Part shown: positions 52,823 to 61,269 of the stretch, piece after piece
Layout: each line of letters starts with the position of its first letter
Numbering within the stretch: the stretch's first letter is position 1
From: Xanthomonas bonasiae
GTDB lineage: Bacteria; Pseudomonadota; Gammaproteobacteria; Xanthomonadales; Xanthomonadaceae
Length of the DNA: 64,000 nucleotides
Reading direction: 5' to 3'
Assembly: GCF_017163705.1 (NCBI RefSeq)
Contig: NZ_JAFIWB010000003.1
Span: 1-64,000, forward strand
Made by a program: the position numbers and the translations under genes
Notes under the pieces: model-generated
Database searches by the model: none
What the model was told of the DNA's origin: nothing
What the model saw: only the letters and a program-made list of their open reading frames with translations

Positions 52823-54196
52823 ATGGATAAGTGGCACTGCGACACAATCGAAGATCTCGACGTGGCCATAGGTCGGTATGGGCCTGGCATTCTTTATAGA
52901 GGACAAACCCAGCATTACGCTGGTGCAGACGGGCAGCCGTCGTTGTCGACCTCGTTCCAGCGGCACGGCTGCGTGCCCGACTTGATGATCAAGTGGACCT
53001 ATTACGCGAAAAGGGCTCTTCAGCATCTAGTGCGCGGCTGGAAGGAAACCGACGATGCGGCCACGAACCAAGCGATCCTGCAGCACTATGGTTTTCGCTC
53101 ATTCTTCCTTGATGCTTCCGGCAATCCGCGTGTAGCCGCGTGGTTTGCAAGCAATCGATTCGAGTCAAAGAATGTCATAAACATGGTTGAAGACTGTTTC
53201 GAAGATCCTGTTTGGCTTCGCACACTCAATGCTCGGTTTGTACCAGCGGAGGATGTAGGTCACCTCTACCTGATAAGCCAAAAGGCGCTCAGGCAACGAG
53301 GAATCCAGGCAGTTCACCTCCTAGAAATAGCCACGAATGAGGGAACTCCGCGATACGTTCGCCAGGACGCTTACATGGTTGGCCCCTTAGTTCAGAGTGG
53401 CCTACATGGTGATTGCCTAGTTGCACATATAACCGCGCCGTCCGAGGTATTGCGTGACTTTGCAGGCGACTGCATCGCGGAGTGGTTGTTCCCTGAACCA
53501 TCGGATGATCCTGTGTATGCCGAGCTGCTCGCGATGCCATGGGAGAAGATGCGGCATCTTCCGGATGGTGGCATAGAAGCATTTCGGCGATCACTAGAGC
53601 TCCCGGAGTACTCGTACCATCTGCAGAAGCACATGCCGCCTCGGAGTGCGATGTATCGCCCGTTCTGGACAAGAGACCTTCCGCCTCCTTCAGATTGTTT
53701 GGCCGAACCCCAGATGCAGATGGCGCAAGTCCTCTGTGGCAGCACCCTGTATCACGGAGTCAGCGCACCCTGCTTCGTCCTTCCGGAGTTGAACAAGCTT
53801 CTTAACATCTACGACGAGATCTCTATCGAGCTCGATGCCCTTGTTTACCACGGAATGGGAACCCGATATGGGAAGGGCGTCGGGATGGTTAAGATGCCTG
53901 GAGAAATTGTCTGCGTTTTTGAGTATGGAGTTGACCATCCCGGATTGCGCATCATGGAAGTCAGGCGCTTTTACGGGATGCACTATCGGATCGACACCGA
54001 GGGGAGCTGGCAGCGGATTTTGCATGAGGAGGACTGTGCATGTGGCTCCGATCACGCGGATAATTTCAGACTTCTTGGTAGAGTGGATGTTGCATTGAAG
54101 GATGGCTGGATCGAATGCGTCGCGCCCGGCCTCTACCTACAAAAAGATGTTGATCCAACCTCTGATCCCAAAGCTACGTGGGGCGAACCCTACTAA
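52823..54196 (+). CDS. FRG-domain protein next to CBASS
   Basis: 457 residues. FRG signature: ILYRGQTQHYAG near residue 25-35, QHYGFRSFFLDASGNPRVAAWFA near 85-110. FRG domains are found in putative defence and toxin proteins; no enzymatic site is proven. The C-terminal half has aromatic-rich strands and two Cys-rich spots (CACGSDH). The start at 52823 is chosen because GGAAGAAG precedes it; a TTG 27 codons upstream is in frame. It is outside the tight CBASS operon, so it may be independent. Confidence 0.87.
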   Translation: MDKWHCDTIEDLDVAIGRYGPGILYRGQTQHYAGADGQPSLSTSFQRHGCVPDLMIKWTYYAKRALQHLVRGWKETDDAATNQAILQHYGFRSFFLDASGNPRVAAWFASNRFESKNVINMVEDCFEDPVWLRTLNARFVPAEDVGHLYLISQKALRQRGIQAVHLLEIATNEGTPRYVRQDAYMVGPLVQSGLHGDCLVAHITAPSEVLRDFAGDCIAEWLFPEPSDDPVYAELLAMPWEKMRHLPDGGIEAFRRSLELPEYSYHLQKHMPPRSAMYRPFWTRDLPPPSDCLAEPQMQMAQVLCGSTLYHGVSAPCFVLPELNKLLNIYDEISIELDALVYHGMGTRYGKGVGMVKMPGEIVCVFEYGVDHPGLRIMEVRRFYGMHYRIDTEGSWQRILHEEDCACGSDHADNFRLLGRVDVALKDGWIECVAPGLYLQKDVDPTSDPKATWGEPY

Positions 54197-54280
54197 CAAG
54201 TTCGCGAGTAGCGCTCAGGACCTTTCATCACTGAGGCAGAGTGCGCAAGACGCGGACCTGCTATGGGTGTCAAAAAAGAA

Positions 54281-54298
54281 GGGGGCCTTTCGGCCCCC
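54281..54298 (-). terminator. Rho-independent terminator of the 41-residue gene
   Basis: GGGGGCC-TTTC-GGCCCCC hairpin; read on the minus strand it is followed by TTCTTTTTT, which ends the transcript of the small gene at 54320-54445. Confidence 0.85.
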
Positions 54299-54319
54299 GT
54301 CCCCTGGTGTCGCCAACTG

Positions 54320-54445
54320 TCAGAAGATGTTGATGGCGGTGAACACCGTCAGCAGCAGTCCGACAGGCAGACAGAGCTTCACCGCGAACTTGCGGTTAAA
54401 ACCCTGGCGGCTTTGCCAGCTGGCTGACACGTTCAGTTGAACCAT
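54320..54445 (-). CDS. 41-residue single-helix membrane peptide
   Basis: 41 residues. The first 20 are polar and basic (SWQSRQGFNRKF), followed by one membrane helix with LCLPVGLLLTVFTAINIF. A full GGAGG lies 7 bases before the ATG and a strong terminator follows, so it looks like a real, well-expressed gene. Family not recognised. Small membrane peptides of this kind are often toxin, phage or stress-related. Too short for standard gene callers. Confidence 0.72.
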   Translation of the reverse strand: MVQLNVSASWQSRQGFNRKFAVKLCLPVGLLLTVFTAINIF

Positions 54446-54715
54446 ATAGGCCTCCTTGATCGTGCTCCCCGGGCCCTTGGACGCGCCATCGAGGATTAGC
54501 CAGTTGGTGAGATTTTGTCTTTAGACGGAGACAGGGCCCCACCAACCACGCGCCGTACCGCCAGTTTCCCACAGATGAATGAGAAATCGAAGTGGCCGGT
54601 TATCGCGCGAAAGCCCGCATATGCGTGCATAGGTGAGCAGCTATCGCGATGCGACGGGGAGGATGATCCACGGCAAAGGAGTGGCCCTTCTCAGGTGGGC
54701 GAAGCAACTCAGAGC
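54446..54715. other. 270-base stretch before truncated recombinase, no recognised gene
   Basis: I see no convincing gene or repeat copy. It should hold the promoter of the small minus-strand gene, which reads leftward from 54445. Confidence 0.45.
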
Positions 54716-55390
54716 TCAGTCTTCAAGGAGCCGAGCAGCTGGGTTGCCGATGGCCCCACCGGCCTGGAAATACCCCACGACACTGGACACCGACCGATGC
54801 TCGGTCAACTGCATGATGGCCGGCAGAGCCACGCCCTGGCGGCTGCCCTCGGTCACAAACCCCGACCGCAGGCTGTGCCCGCCAAAATCTCCCTCCAGTC
54901 CGGCCAGTCGCGCCCGCCGCTGTACGATCTCGCCGACCGCGGCCGGAGACAGGGCAGGGCCGACGCGCCGCTTCCACAGCCGTCGGAAAATCGCCCCTTC
55001 GGTGATCCCGGCAGCGTCCAGCCAGTCCTGCAGCGCAAGGGCGGCCCGATCGAGCACCGGCTTGTCCGGGGTCGAACTCGCGGTGACGCCTGCCTGTTGG
55101 GTCTTGCTGTGCTCCAGGCGGTAGATGTAGCCCGCCTCGCCGATCCGGCGCAGGTCGCGCAGGTCGGCGGCGGCGATCTCACTACGCCGGCGCCCACCGC
55201 TGGCAAACCCGAAGCAGAGTAGGGCGCGATCCCGTATTCCTTCCAGGCTGTCGTCGCAGGTGACCAGCAAGGCTTCCGGCTCGGGCAGGGTGATCGCGGT
55301 CTTCTTGCGCGGCCGGTCGCCGCGTTTGACTGCGGCTCGGGCGGCGCGGCTGAGCACGGTGCGGACGGTCCGGACGAGGGCGGCACTAGT
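54716..55390 (-). pseudogene. Tyrosine recombinase/integrase, 5-prime truncated
   Basis: The catalytic domain is present: first Arg in ASGGRRRSEIAAADL, HSLRSGFVTEG with His and Arg, HRSVSSVV, and nucleophile Tyr in VVGYFQAG. The N-terminal core-binding (SAM-like) domain is missing; the sequence upstream of about 55390 belongs to another gene fragment. Full-length integrases are roughly 300-400 residues, here only about 225 remain. Without the N-terminal domain it is unlikely to work. Suggests a former genomic-island or phage integrase. Confidence 0.75.
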
Positions 55391-55661
55391 GGAAGAGGAC
55401 TTGGGAGAGGCGCTTGTTTGTCTCAACGATCCGCAGCTTGCTGCGGCGACCGTCTCTCAGTCCCGGCGCATTGAGGTCACGCCACTGGTGGCCCAGGTAC
55501 TTGCCGCTGCTGAGGATGCGAAGGAGCTTGTAGGCGGCGTGCGGGATCTGGCTGCGGCAGGACTCCCAGTTCTGGACGGTGCGCACGCTGACGCGCAGCA
55601 GCTGAGCGCACTGGACGTGGGTCAGGCCGAGGATGCAAGGGTTGCCGGCTGGGCCGACCCT
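55386..55661 (-). pseudogene. Fragment of a VC1465-family Xer-activation gene (filamentous phage)
   Basis: Minus-strand frame NPCILGLTHVQCAQLLR, then VSVRTVQNWE and SQIPHAAYKLLRILSSGKYLG is an HTH protein of the VC1465 family, which is found in filamentous phages that integrate by XerCD at dif. No start codon is present; the frame begins 20 bases from dif, and its C-terminal part after GHQWRD is divergent. It is probably a remnant of a phage that used this dif site. Confidence 0.65.
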
Positions 55662-55663
55662 TG

Positions 55664-55691
55664 ATTTCGCATAATGTATATTATGTTAAAT
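55664..55691 (+). other. dif: Chromosomal dif site (XerC/XerD recombination)
   Basis: XerC half ATTTCGCATAA (55664-55674), six-base centre TGTATA, XerD half TTATGTTAAAT (55681-55691). It matches the gammaproteobacterial dif consensus; the XerD half is identical to the Escherichia coli one. It either marks the replication terminus or is one end of a former phage integration. The site is palindromic in its inner part. Confidence 0.92.
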
Positions 55692-55773
55692 CAACTGAGG
55701 TGCTGCACTGGTCTGCTGCCGCTCTGTCTGGCATCGCTCCTGCCTCTGGCAAGCCTCAAGCCAGCTCCACCTC

Positions 55774-56205
55774 TCATCGACCAATAGATATCGCCGGCAA
55801 CTCGACAGACGGCCGGCAGCGCAGATAGTTACGCTGCTGATCGAGTGCTTGCTCCCAGCCATTGCCCACCCTGCGGATCACACGGCCCTCGGAACATGAG
55901 ACGCCAGAAGCCTTGGCCTCAGCGGTACCAAGCGCAGGGATATCGAGAAGAACCGACGATGGCCGAGGACGTCCCCAGGCGCGGGACATGCCGTCCTGCA
56001 TCGCGAAGTCGACATGCTCGCAATAGGCATGCACCCATGGCCGAGGATCGCTAGCGAGAAGCTTGCGACAATCGAGCTTCGGAACCGCAGCGACGTTGCG
56101 ATTCGGGTTCACACGCTCGATGCCACGGCCGGCAGCCGAGCGCGTCTGCGCCGACACGGCGAATGCCGACAACAGCAAGAACAGCCCCACGACACGAACA
56201 TCCAT
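55774..56205 (-). CDS. Small secreted hypothetical protein
   Basis: 143 residues. Signal peptide MDVRVVGLFLLLSAFAVSAQ. The mature part holds four Cys (LDCRKLL, AYCEHVD, VSCSEGR, LRCRPSV), probably forming disulfides. No family recognised. The ATG at 56205 is preceded by GGGTGAG. It is a single gene between dif and the monooxygenase gene, transcribed leftward. Confidence 0.75.
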   Translation of the reverse strand: MDVRVVGLFLLLSAFAVSAQTRSAAGRGIERVNPNRNVAAVPKLDCRKLLASDPRPWVHAYCEHVDFAMQDGMSRAWGRPRPSSVLLDIPALGTAEAKASGVSCSEGRVIRRVGNGWEQALDQQRNYLRCRPSVELPAISIGR

Positions 56206-56357
56206 GCTCACCCCCGTGACAAAGATGATATGGGACGGGCGAAGCGCACGCTTAGACAGATGCGACAACCGTGCGCAGGCGGCCACATGGCAAATTTGAC
56301 CAGCTGCAGTCCATTCACGCCGACCTGCAATCTGGAGCTTCCAGCCCAGGAAATTAT

Positions 56358-56419
56358 GTGCATATTGCACTCTTCTCCCAAGAGGCATACGCTGCCGTCC
56401 AGTTAAGTGCATTTTGCAC
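56358..56419. promoter_or_regulatory. Twin palindromic operators of the monooxygenase gene
   Basis: GTGCATATTGCAC (56358-56370) and GTGCATTTTGCAC (56407-56419), 49 bp apart, precede the GGAGG and ATG of the monooxygenase. Their half-site GTGCA/TGCAC also appears before the MarR gene at 58424-58444, so that regulator is the probable binder. Confidence 0.72.
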
Positions 56420-56432
56420 ATATGGAGGCGGT

Positions 56433-57923
56433 ATGAACGACGAAGGCAATCCGTTGGATGTCCTGATCTGCGGCGCTGGCGCCGCGGGTCTGACCCTGGC
56501 CTTGGAGCTGGCGCGGCGCGGGGTCGGCTTTTGCCTGATCGACAAGATCGACGAGCCGTTCGGCGGGTCCCGCGGCAAGGGCATCCAGCCACGGACGCTG
56601 GAGATCTTCGAGGACCTGGGGATCGCCAATCGGCTCGCCGCGGTGGGCGGTCCCTACCCGCCTGAGCGGAAGTACGGCGAGAACGGCAGAGAGTACGTCG
56701 CTGCTGCCGAACAAGCCCCGCCAGCGCGGCCCTCCGAGCCGTACACGCTGCCGTTGATGGTGCCGCAGTTCCTGACCGAGCGCGTCCTGCGCGAGCGGCT
56801 GGCCGAATTCGGGCATGCCCCTCGCTACGGGTGCGAACTGGTGGATGTGCTGCAGGACGCCGACGGCGTCACCGCCCAAGTGGTCGACGCTGCTGGCACG
56901 CATCGCATTCGCGCGCGCTTCCTGGTCGCGACCGACGGCGGGCGCAGCTTCGTGCGGCACGCGCTGGCGGTCGATTTTCCCGGCAAGACGCTGGGGGTTC
57001 GCGCCATCGTGGCCGACGTCGCCTTGGGCGGTCTGGATCGGGCTTGCTGGCACCGCTTCAACGAAGCGTCCATGCAGCGCCACGTCTCGCTGTGTCCGCT
57101 TGCCGGCACCGATCTGTTCCAGGTGCAGGCGCCGATTCCGCTGGAGGGCGAAGTCGACCTGTCCGCTGCCGGCATCGATGCCATGATCGCGGAGCGTACC
57201 GGGCGCACCGATATCCGCATCGACCAGGTCTTCTGGGCATCCGCCTATGCGATGAACGCGCGCCTGGCCGATCGCTATCGCGTCGGCCGCATCTTCCTGG
57301 CCGGCGATGCTGCCCACATCCATCCGCCGACTGGCGGACAAGGCCTCAACACCAGCGTGCAAGACGCCTACAACCTGGGCTGGAAGCTGGCCGCGATGAT
57401 CGCCGGCGCCGCCGACGCGTTGCTGGACAGTTACGAGCAGGAGCGGCGCCCTATCGCCGCAGGCATGCTCGGCCTGTCGGTCGAGCTGCTGGGCGCGGCC
57501 AAGCAAGGCGACATGCGCCGGGGCCGCGAGACCCAACAGCTGGACCTGTACTACGACGCTTCGGTCCTGGTGCAACCGGCCATGTCTTCTTCCAGGATCG
57601 CCTCCGGAACGCGTGCGCCCGATGCGCCGCTGCTCGGTGCGGCAGGCCAGATGACGCGCCTGTTCGAGCTGTTCAAGGGGCCGCACTGGACGCTGCTGGG
57701 CTACGGAATCGAACACGCGGCACTGCCGGCCCGTCGCGGTGTGCATGCGTATACCGTTGGCGAGCGCGGCGACGTGCGCGACATTGGCGGACATTTCGCC
57801 GAGACCTACGGGCTGTCGCCGGGCGATGTGGTACTGGTGCGGCCCGACGGCTATGTCGGCATGACCGCGCAGGTCGGCGAACGGCATGCGCTTGCCGACT
57901 ACCTGGCGGCGCTTGGCCTCTAG
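56433..57923 (+). CDS. FAD-dependent monooxygenase (PHBH/PheA class)
   Basis: 496 residues. N-terminal FAD-binding GxGxxG (LICGAGAAGLTLALELARRG), followed by a second FAD motif (VGRIFLAGDAAHIHPPTGGQGLN) that is the DG/GD motif of class A flavoprotein hydroxylases, with the aromatic hydroxylase-type middle and a C-terminal thioredoxin-like extension. Substrate unknown; hydroxylation of an aromatic or polyketide is possible. It starts after GGAGGCGG and is controlled by the twin palindromes at 56358-56419. Convergent with the MarR gene, whose stop overlaps its own by 4 bases. Confidence 0.93.
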   Translation: MNDEGNPLDVLICGAGAAGLTLALELARRGVGFCLIDKIDEPFGGSRGKGIQPRTLEIFEDLGIANRLAAVGGPYPPERKYGENGREYVAAAEQAPPARPSEPYTLPLMVPQFLTERVLRERLAEFGHAPRYGCELVDVLQDADGVTAQVVDAAGTHRIRARFLVATDGGRSFVRHALAVDFPGKTLGVRAIVADVALGGLDRACWHRFNEASMQRHVSLCPLAGTDLFQVQAPIPLEGEVDLSAAGIDAMIAERTGRTDIRIDQVFWASAYAMNARLADRYRVGRIFLAGDAAHIHPPTGGQGLNTSVQDAYNLGWKLAAMIAGAADALLDSYEQERRPIAAGMLGLSVELLGAAKQGDMRRGRETQQLDLYYDASVLVQPAMSSSRIASGTRAPDAPLLGAAGQMTRLFELFKGPHWTLLGYGIEHAALPARRGVHAYTVGERGDVRDIGGHFAETYGLSPGDVVLVRPDGYVGMTAQVGERHALADYLAALGL

Positions 57924-58396
57924 TCTGCGGGCAGCTTGCCTTTGATGTCGTCGGCGAACTTGCACATGAGCCGGACCAGTTCCTCGACATCCCGATCCTC
58001 CCAGTCGGCGAAGACGGAGACGCCGATCCGCTTGCGTGCCTCGTCGACACGGTCCGTCATCGCCTTGCCCTTGTCGGTGACGACGGCCTCGCGAATGCGG
58101 CGATCGCTGGCGCTTTCCCGGCGATCGACCAAGCCGTGGCCTTCCAGCTTCGCGACCTGCCGGCTGACGGTGGTGTAGTCGCGCCCCACGCGATCGGCCA
58201 GCTCGACCACCCCGATCGGCCCGAGCCGCTCCACCAGCACCAGCAGCGGGAACAGGGCGCGTTCCAGGGAGATTCCCGCTTCCCGAATCATCGCCTCGTC
58301 GCGCTGCGGCCTGTTCATGACGCCGACGATCTCGAGCAACGCCCCGTGCAGATCGCGGAATCGATCGTTGCGCTGTGCCTGTTTCGCCTTCTTCAT
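57920..58396 (-). CDS. MarR-family regulator
   Basis: 158 residues. Winged helix: GPIGVVELADRVGRDYTTVSRQVAKL, followed by the wing ESASDRRIREAVVT. Typical length for MarR. It is convergent with the monooxygenase gene and shares its operator half-sites, so it probably represses that gene in the absence of a phenolic or related ligand (inference). The start at 58396 is chosen because a palindrome at 58424-58444 lies upstream; an ATG at 58429 is in frame and would add 11 residues and place the start codon inside the operator. Confidence 0.88.
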   Translation of the reverse strand: MKKAKQAQRNDRFRDLHGALLEIVGVMNRPQRDEAMIREAGISLERALFPLLVLVERLGPIGVVELADRVGRDYTTVSRQVAKLEGHGLVDRRESASDRRIREAVVTDKGKAMTDRVDEARKRIGVSVFADWEDRDVEELVRLMCKFADDIKGKLPAD

Positions 58397-58423
58397 CGAC
58401 CCTGAATCAGCTTTCTTCGATGC

Positions 58424-58444
58424 GTGCATGCTACACCCATGCAC
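58424..58444. promoter_or_regulatory. Palindromic operator before the MarR gene
   Basis: GTGCATG-7 nt-CATGCAC, an inverted repeat with the same half-sites as the two operators before the monooxygenase gene. Autoregulation by the MarR protein is inferred. Confidence 0.65.
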
Positions 58445-58458
58445 CTGGGAACGAGGTC

Positions 58459-59166
58459 TCAGGCGGCATGCACGGCCAGCGTTCGCGCCAGCACCGCCAG
58501 CACCGCCAGATGCCCAATGTAGTAGATGTAGAACGCCCAGCGCGTCCGTGGAATGGGGAAATCGCGGTTCGCCAGCAGCACCACCATCGGCAATGCCAGC
58601 AAGGCCCAGCCGTTGCCGTTCCACCAGCACAGCGGTCCGAACGCCACGACGAGTACGGCGATGCGCGCATAACGGTGTTCAATCACGTCGCGCAAGCCGT
58701 GCCGGGGCGCGCCCTGGCGTGGCGCGTGCGGCATCGCGCGCAAACGGAACACCCACCAGGCGGCCAGTACCAGGATCAGTCCGGCCCAGTTGTAGTCCAC
58801 CAACGGCGGCGCCGCCAGGACGCACATGCCGAGCAAGGTCCATTGCTGTCGCTGGATACTCCAGATCACCGCCGCCGCCAGGGCGAAGCTCAGCAGCACG
58901 TTGAACGGCATCCAGTAGCCGAACGCCAGTCCATACGCCGGCTGGGCCAGGATTCCCCACAGCAGCAGCCTGCGCACGGACTTGAGCAGGTCGGCGCCAG
59001 GCTGGGCCAGGTTGTAGGCCATGACCAGGGCGAACAGCGGGAACGCGACGCGACCGAGTTCGGACACGATCGGGATATAGCCGTGGACCAGCACCTTCGC
59101 CGCGTGATCGCCGGTCATCAGCAGCAAGGCGATCCATTTCAACAGTTCGCGGGCACTGCTGGTCAT
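58459..59166 (-). CDS. TraX-like membrane protein
   Basis: 235 residues with about eight hydrophobic helices. Begins LLKWIALLLMTGDHAAKVL, typical of the TraX family (named for F-pilin acetylation; chromosomal homologues are of unknown role), and ends with RTRWAFYIYYIGHLAVLAV. The ATG at 59166 is chosen; earlier in-frame starts lack homology. Downstream (left) neighbour is the MarR gene. Confidence 0.85.
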   Translation of the reverse strand: MTSSARELLKWIALLLMTGDHAAKVLVHGYIPIVSELGRVAFPLFALVMAYNLAQPGADLLKSVRRLLLWGILAQPAYGLAFGYWMPFNVLLSFALAAAVIWSIQRQQWTLLGMCVLAAPPLVDYNWAGLILVLAAWWVFRLRAMPHAPRQGAPRHGLRDVIEHRYARIAVLVVAFGPLCWWNGNGWALLALPMVVLLANRDFPIPRTRWAFYIYYIGHLAVLAVLARTLAVHAA

Positions 59167-59397
59167 CGTGTCGTTCAGAACGCCGCTCCTGGCGGCCAAG
59201 TGTCCGCCCTGCCCCTGCCTTGCCGCCATTGCCTGTGACGGCGGCGCGGCGCGCATCGCGGCGGTTCGGCGAGCAGCCGGCGCGCATCGCTGTCGAAGCC
59301 ATGGACGGTAGACTGTTCCGCGCAAGTCGGCAATACGGGCGACTGCGTTTCCCGGCGCGGCGCGCCATCGCGGATCGCGCCATGGATGCGGCCGCGG

Positions 59398-61113
59398 TCA
59401 GTGCGGCTGTGGCTGCGCCATCGGCAATGGTGCGGAAGCCGGGCGCGCCATGTGCAGGCAGCGGTCGGCCACGGCGGACAGGCTGGTCCGGTGCGATACC
59501 ACGACCAGCGCGGTGCGCGGCAGGCGTTGCCGCAGCGTCGCCAGCACGTGCTGCTCCGAGACCGCGTCGAGAGCGCTGGTGGCCTCGTCGAGCAAGGCGA
59601 TCCGCGGTTGCCTGAGGATCACCTGCGCCAGCAGCAAGCGCTGCAGTTCGCCGCCGGAGAGTTTGGCGGCGGCGCTGTTCAAGGTGGTGTCCAGGCCCTG
59701 CGCGCCAGTCTGCAGGCGCGCGGCCAGGCCGACGTCGCGCAGCGCCTGCCACATCGCCGCTTCGCTGGCGCCCGGCTCGGCCCAGGCCAGGCAGTCGCGC
59801 ACCGTGTGCTGCCACGGGCGCATGCTCTGGCCGACATAGGCGCCATGCCGCACCAAGGCGCGGTACGCCGCGAAATCCAGCGTTTGCCCATCACATTGCG
59901 CCGCGAACACGCGAGGTTCGACCATGCCGGCGAGCACGTCCATCAGGCTGCTCTTGCCGGCACCGGAGTGTCCGCAGATCAAGGTCATGCTGCCGGGCGC
60001 CAGGATCAGTTCGCCGATCACGACCGCGGCCAGCGGCGGCGCCAGGCCGATCCTGTGGATCCGCAACGGGCCATGCATGGGCGCGGCCGCGTGCGGCGTT
60101 GCCGGTGTCGCCCTCGCCGTCCCCAGGCCCACATAGTGCTGCCACAGCTCCAGCGCCGGTGCCGCCGAACGCAGTTGCTGGAAGCTCTGCCGGGTCGAGA
60201 CCAGATACGGCAGCAGCCGTCCCAGCAACAGGCCTACGGTGATCAACGCGCCGCGGTCGATGCCGTGCCAGAAGCAGGCCAGCAGCATGATCGCCGCGAT
60301 GGCGGCGACGGCGCTGAGTTCGAGCAGCAGCCGGCCCGAGGCGACCAGCGCCTGTTGCCGCCAGTAGCCATGGCTGAGCCGGCTGGAGATCGCGTCGTAG
60401 CCGCTTTTCTCCAGGTCTTCGCGTTCGAACGAACGCACGTGGCGCAGGCGCCGCGGGAAATCCTCGCTGAGCCAGAACAGCCGGGTCATGTCGGCGACGT
60501 ACTGTCGGCTCACCCGCGCCTGTTCGTGGCCGGAAATGCGGAACGCGAGCACGGCCAGGCCCAGCAGCGGCGGCAGCGCCAGCACCAGGGTCGGCGACAC
60601 CAGGAAGGCGATGCCCAGGCTGACGCCGGCGGTGATGGCGGCCACCAGCAACTGCAGCAATGCGCTGAAGCCCTGGACGATGATCTCGATGTTGTAGGTG
60701 AGGACGTTGGCGATTTCCGCCGAACTGGCATCGGCAAGCGCCGGTAGTGGCGCGTCGAGCAGGCGCGCGTGCACCATGCGGCGCAGGCGCGCCGCATGGC
60801 CGCTGGCCAGGTCGGCGGCCTGCCGCGCGCCCGTCCAGCGCAGCAGGGCAAAGCCAACGCTGGCGACGACGAAGATCGCCGCCTGGGCGAGGACGCCGTC
60901 GGGCAACGCGAGCACGCGGCCGCCGAGCGTCAGTGCATGCCCGGGTTGCACCAGCGGCACCAAAGCGACCGTGGCGACGCCGCCGGCCAGCGCGCAGACC
61001 AACGACAGCACGACGTAGACACAGATGCGCATCCGCTCGCCACGATCCAGGGTGGCGATGAAGGTACGCAGCAGCGGCGCCGGGTCGGGCGCGCTGTGGC
61101 GGTGCGCGGTCAT
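59398..61113 (-). CDS. ABC exporter, fused membrane and ATPase domains
   Basis: 571 residues. An N-terminal membrane domain with six hydrophobic segments (about 25-310), then an ATPase: Walker A CGHSGAGKSSLMD, Q-loop near GAYVGQSMRPWQ, signature LSGGELQRLL, Walker B IALLDEATSALD and switch His in VVVSHR. This is a half-transporter of the type that exports lipids or peptides; the protein is likely to act as a dimer. Two starts are possible: ATG 61113, chosen, or a GTG right after the kinase stop (61269), which would add a 52-residue Arg-rich segment. The chosen ATG overlaps the stop of a small open frame. Confidence 0.9.
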   Translation of the reverse strand: MTAHRHSAPDPAPLLRTFIATLDRGERMRICVYVVLSLVCALAGGVATVALVPLVQPGHALTLGGRVLALPDGVLAQAAIFVVASVGFALLRWTGARQAADLASGHAARLRRMVHARLLDAPLPALADASSAEIANVLTYNIEIIVQGFSALLQLLVAAITAGVSLGIAFLVSPTLVLALPPLLGLAVLAFRISGHEQARVSRQYVADMTRLFWLSEDFPRRLRHVRSFEREDLEKSGYDAISSRLSHGYWRQQALVASGRLLLELSAVAAIAAIMLLACFWHGIDRGALITVGLLLGRLLPYLVSTRQSFQQLRSAAPALELWQHYVGLGTARATPATPHAAAPMHGPLRIHRIGLAPPLAAVVIGELILAPGSMTLICGHSGAGKSSLMDVLAGMVEPRVFAAQCDGQTLDFAAYRALVRHGAYVGQSMRPWQHTVRDCLAWAEPGASEAAMWQALRDVGLAARLQTGAQGLDTTLNSAAAKLSGGELQRLLLAQVILRQPRIALLDEATSALDAVSEQHVLATLRQRLPRTALVVVSHRTSLSAVADRCLHMARPASAPLPMAQPQPH

Positions 61114-61250
61114 CGGTGCCGGCCCGGGGACGGCGCCCGTTCGCCGGTCAGCGTGGCAGGCTGCGGCGCGCCAGCATGCCGCGCCACTGCGAGCATGGTG
61201 CCGCGGCCGCCCTCGCCTGCGCGCGACGTCGCCGTTCTCATGGCCAGCAT
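61110..61250 (-). CDS. 46-residue open frame coupled to the exporter, candidate peptide
   Basis: 46 residues, Arg/Gly/Ala-rich, with an internal Gly-Gly (RAGEGG) about residues 10-16, no obvious signal or homology. Its stop overlaps the exporter start (ATGA) and it fills an otherwise empty gap of 157 bases between the kinase-like gene and the exporter gene. A leader-core precursor peptide for export is conceivable. The high GC content makes chance frames common, so confidence is low. Confidence 0.3.
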   Translation of the reverse strand: MLAMRTATSRAGEGGRGTMLAVARHAGAPQPATLTGERAPSPGRHR

Positions 61251-61269
61251 ACGTTCGTCGTCGCCGCAC

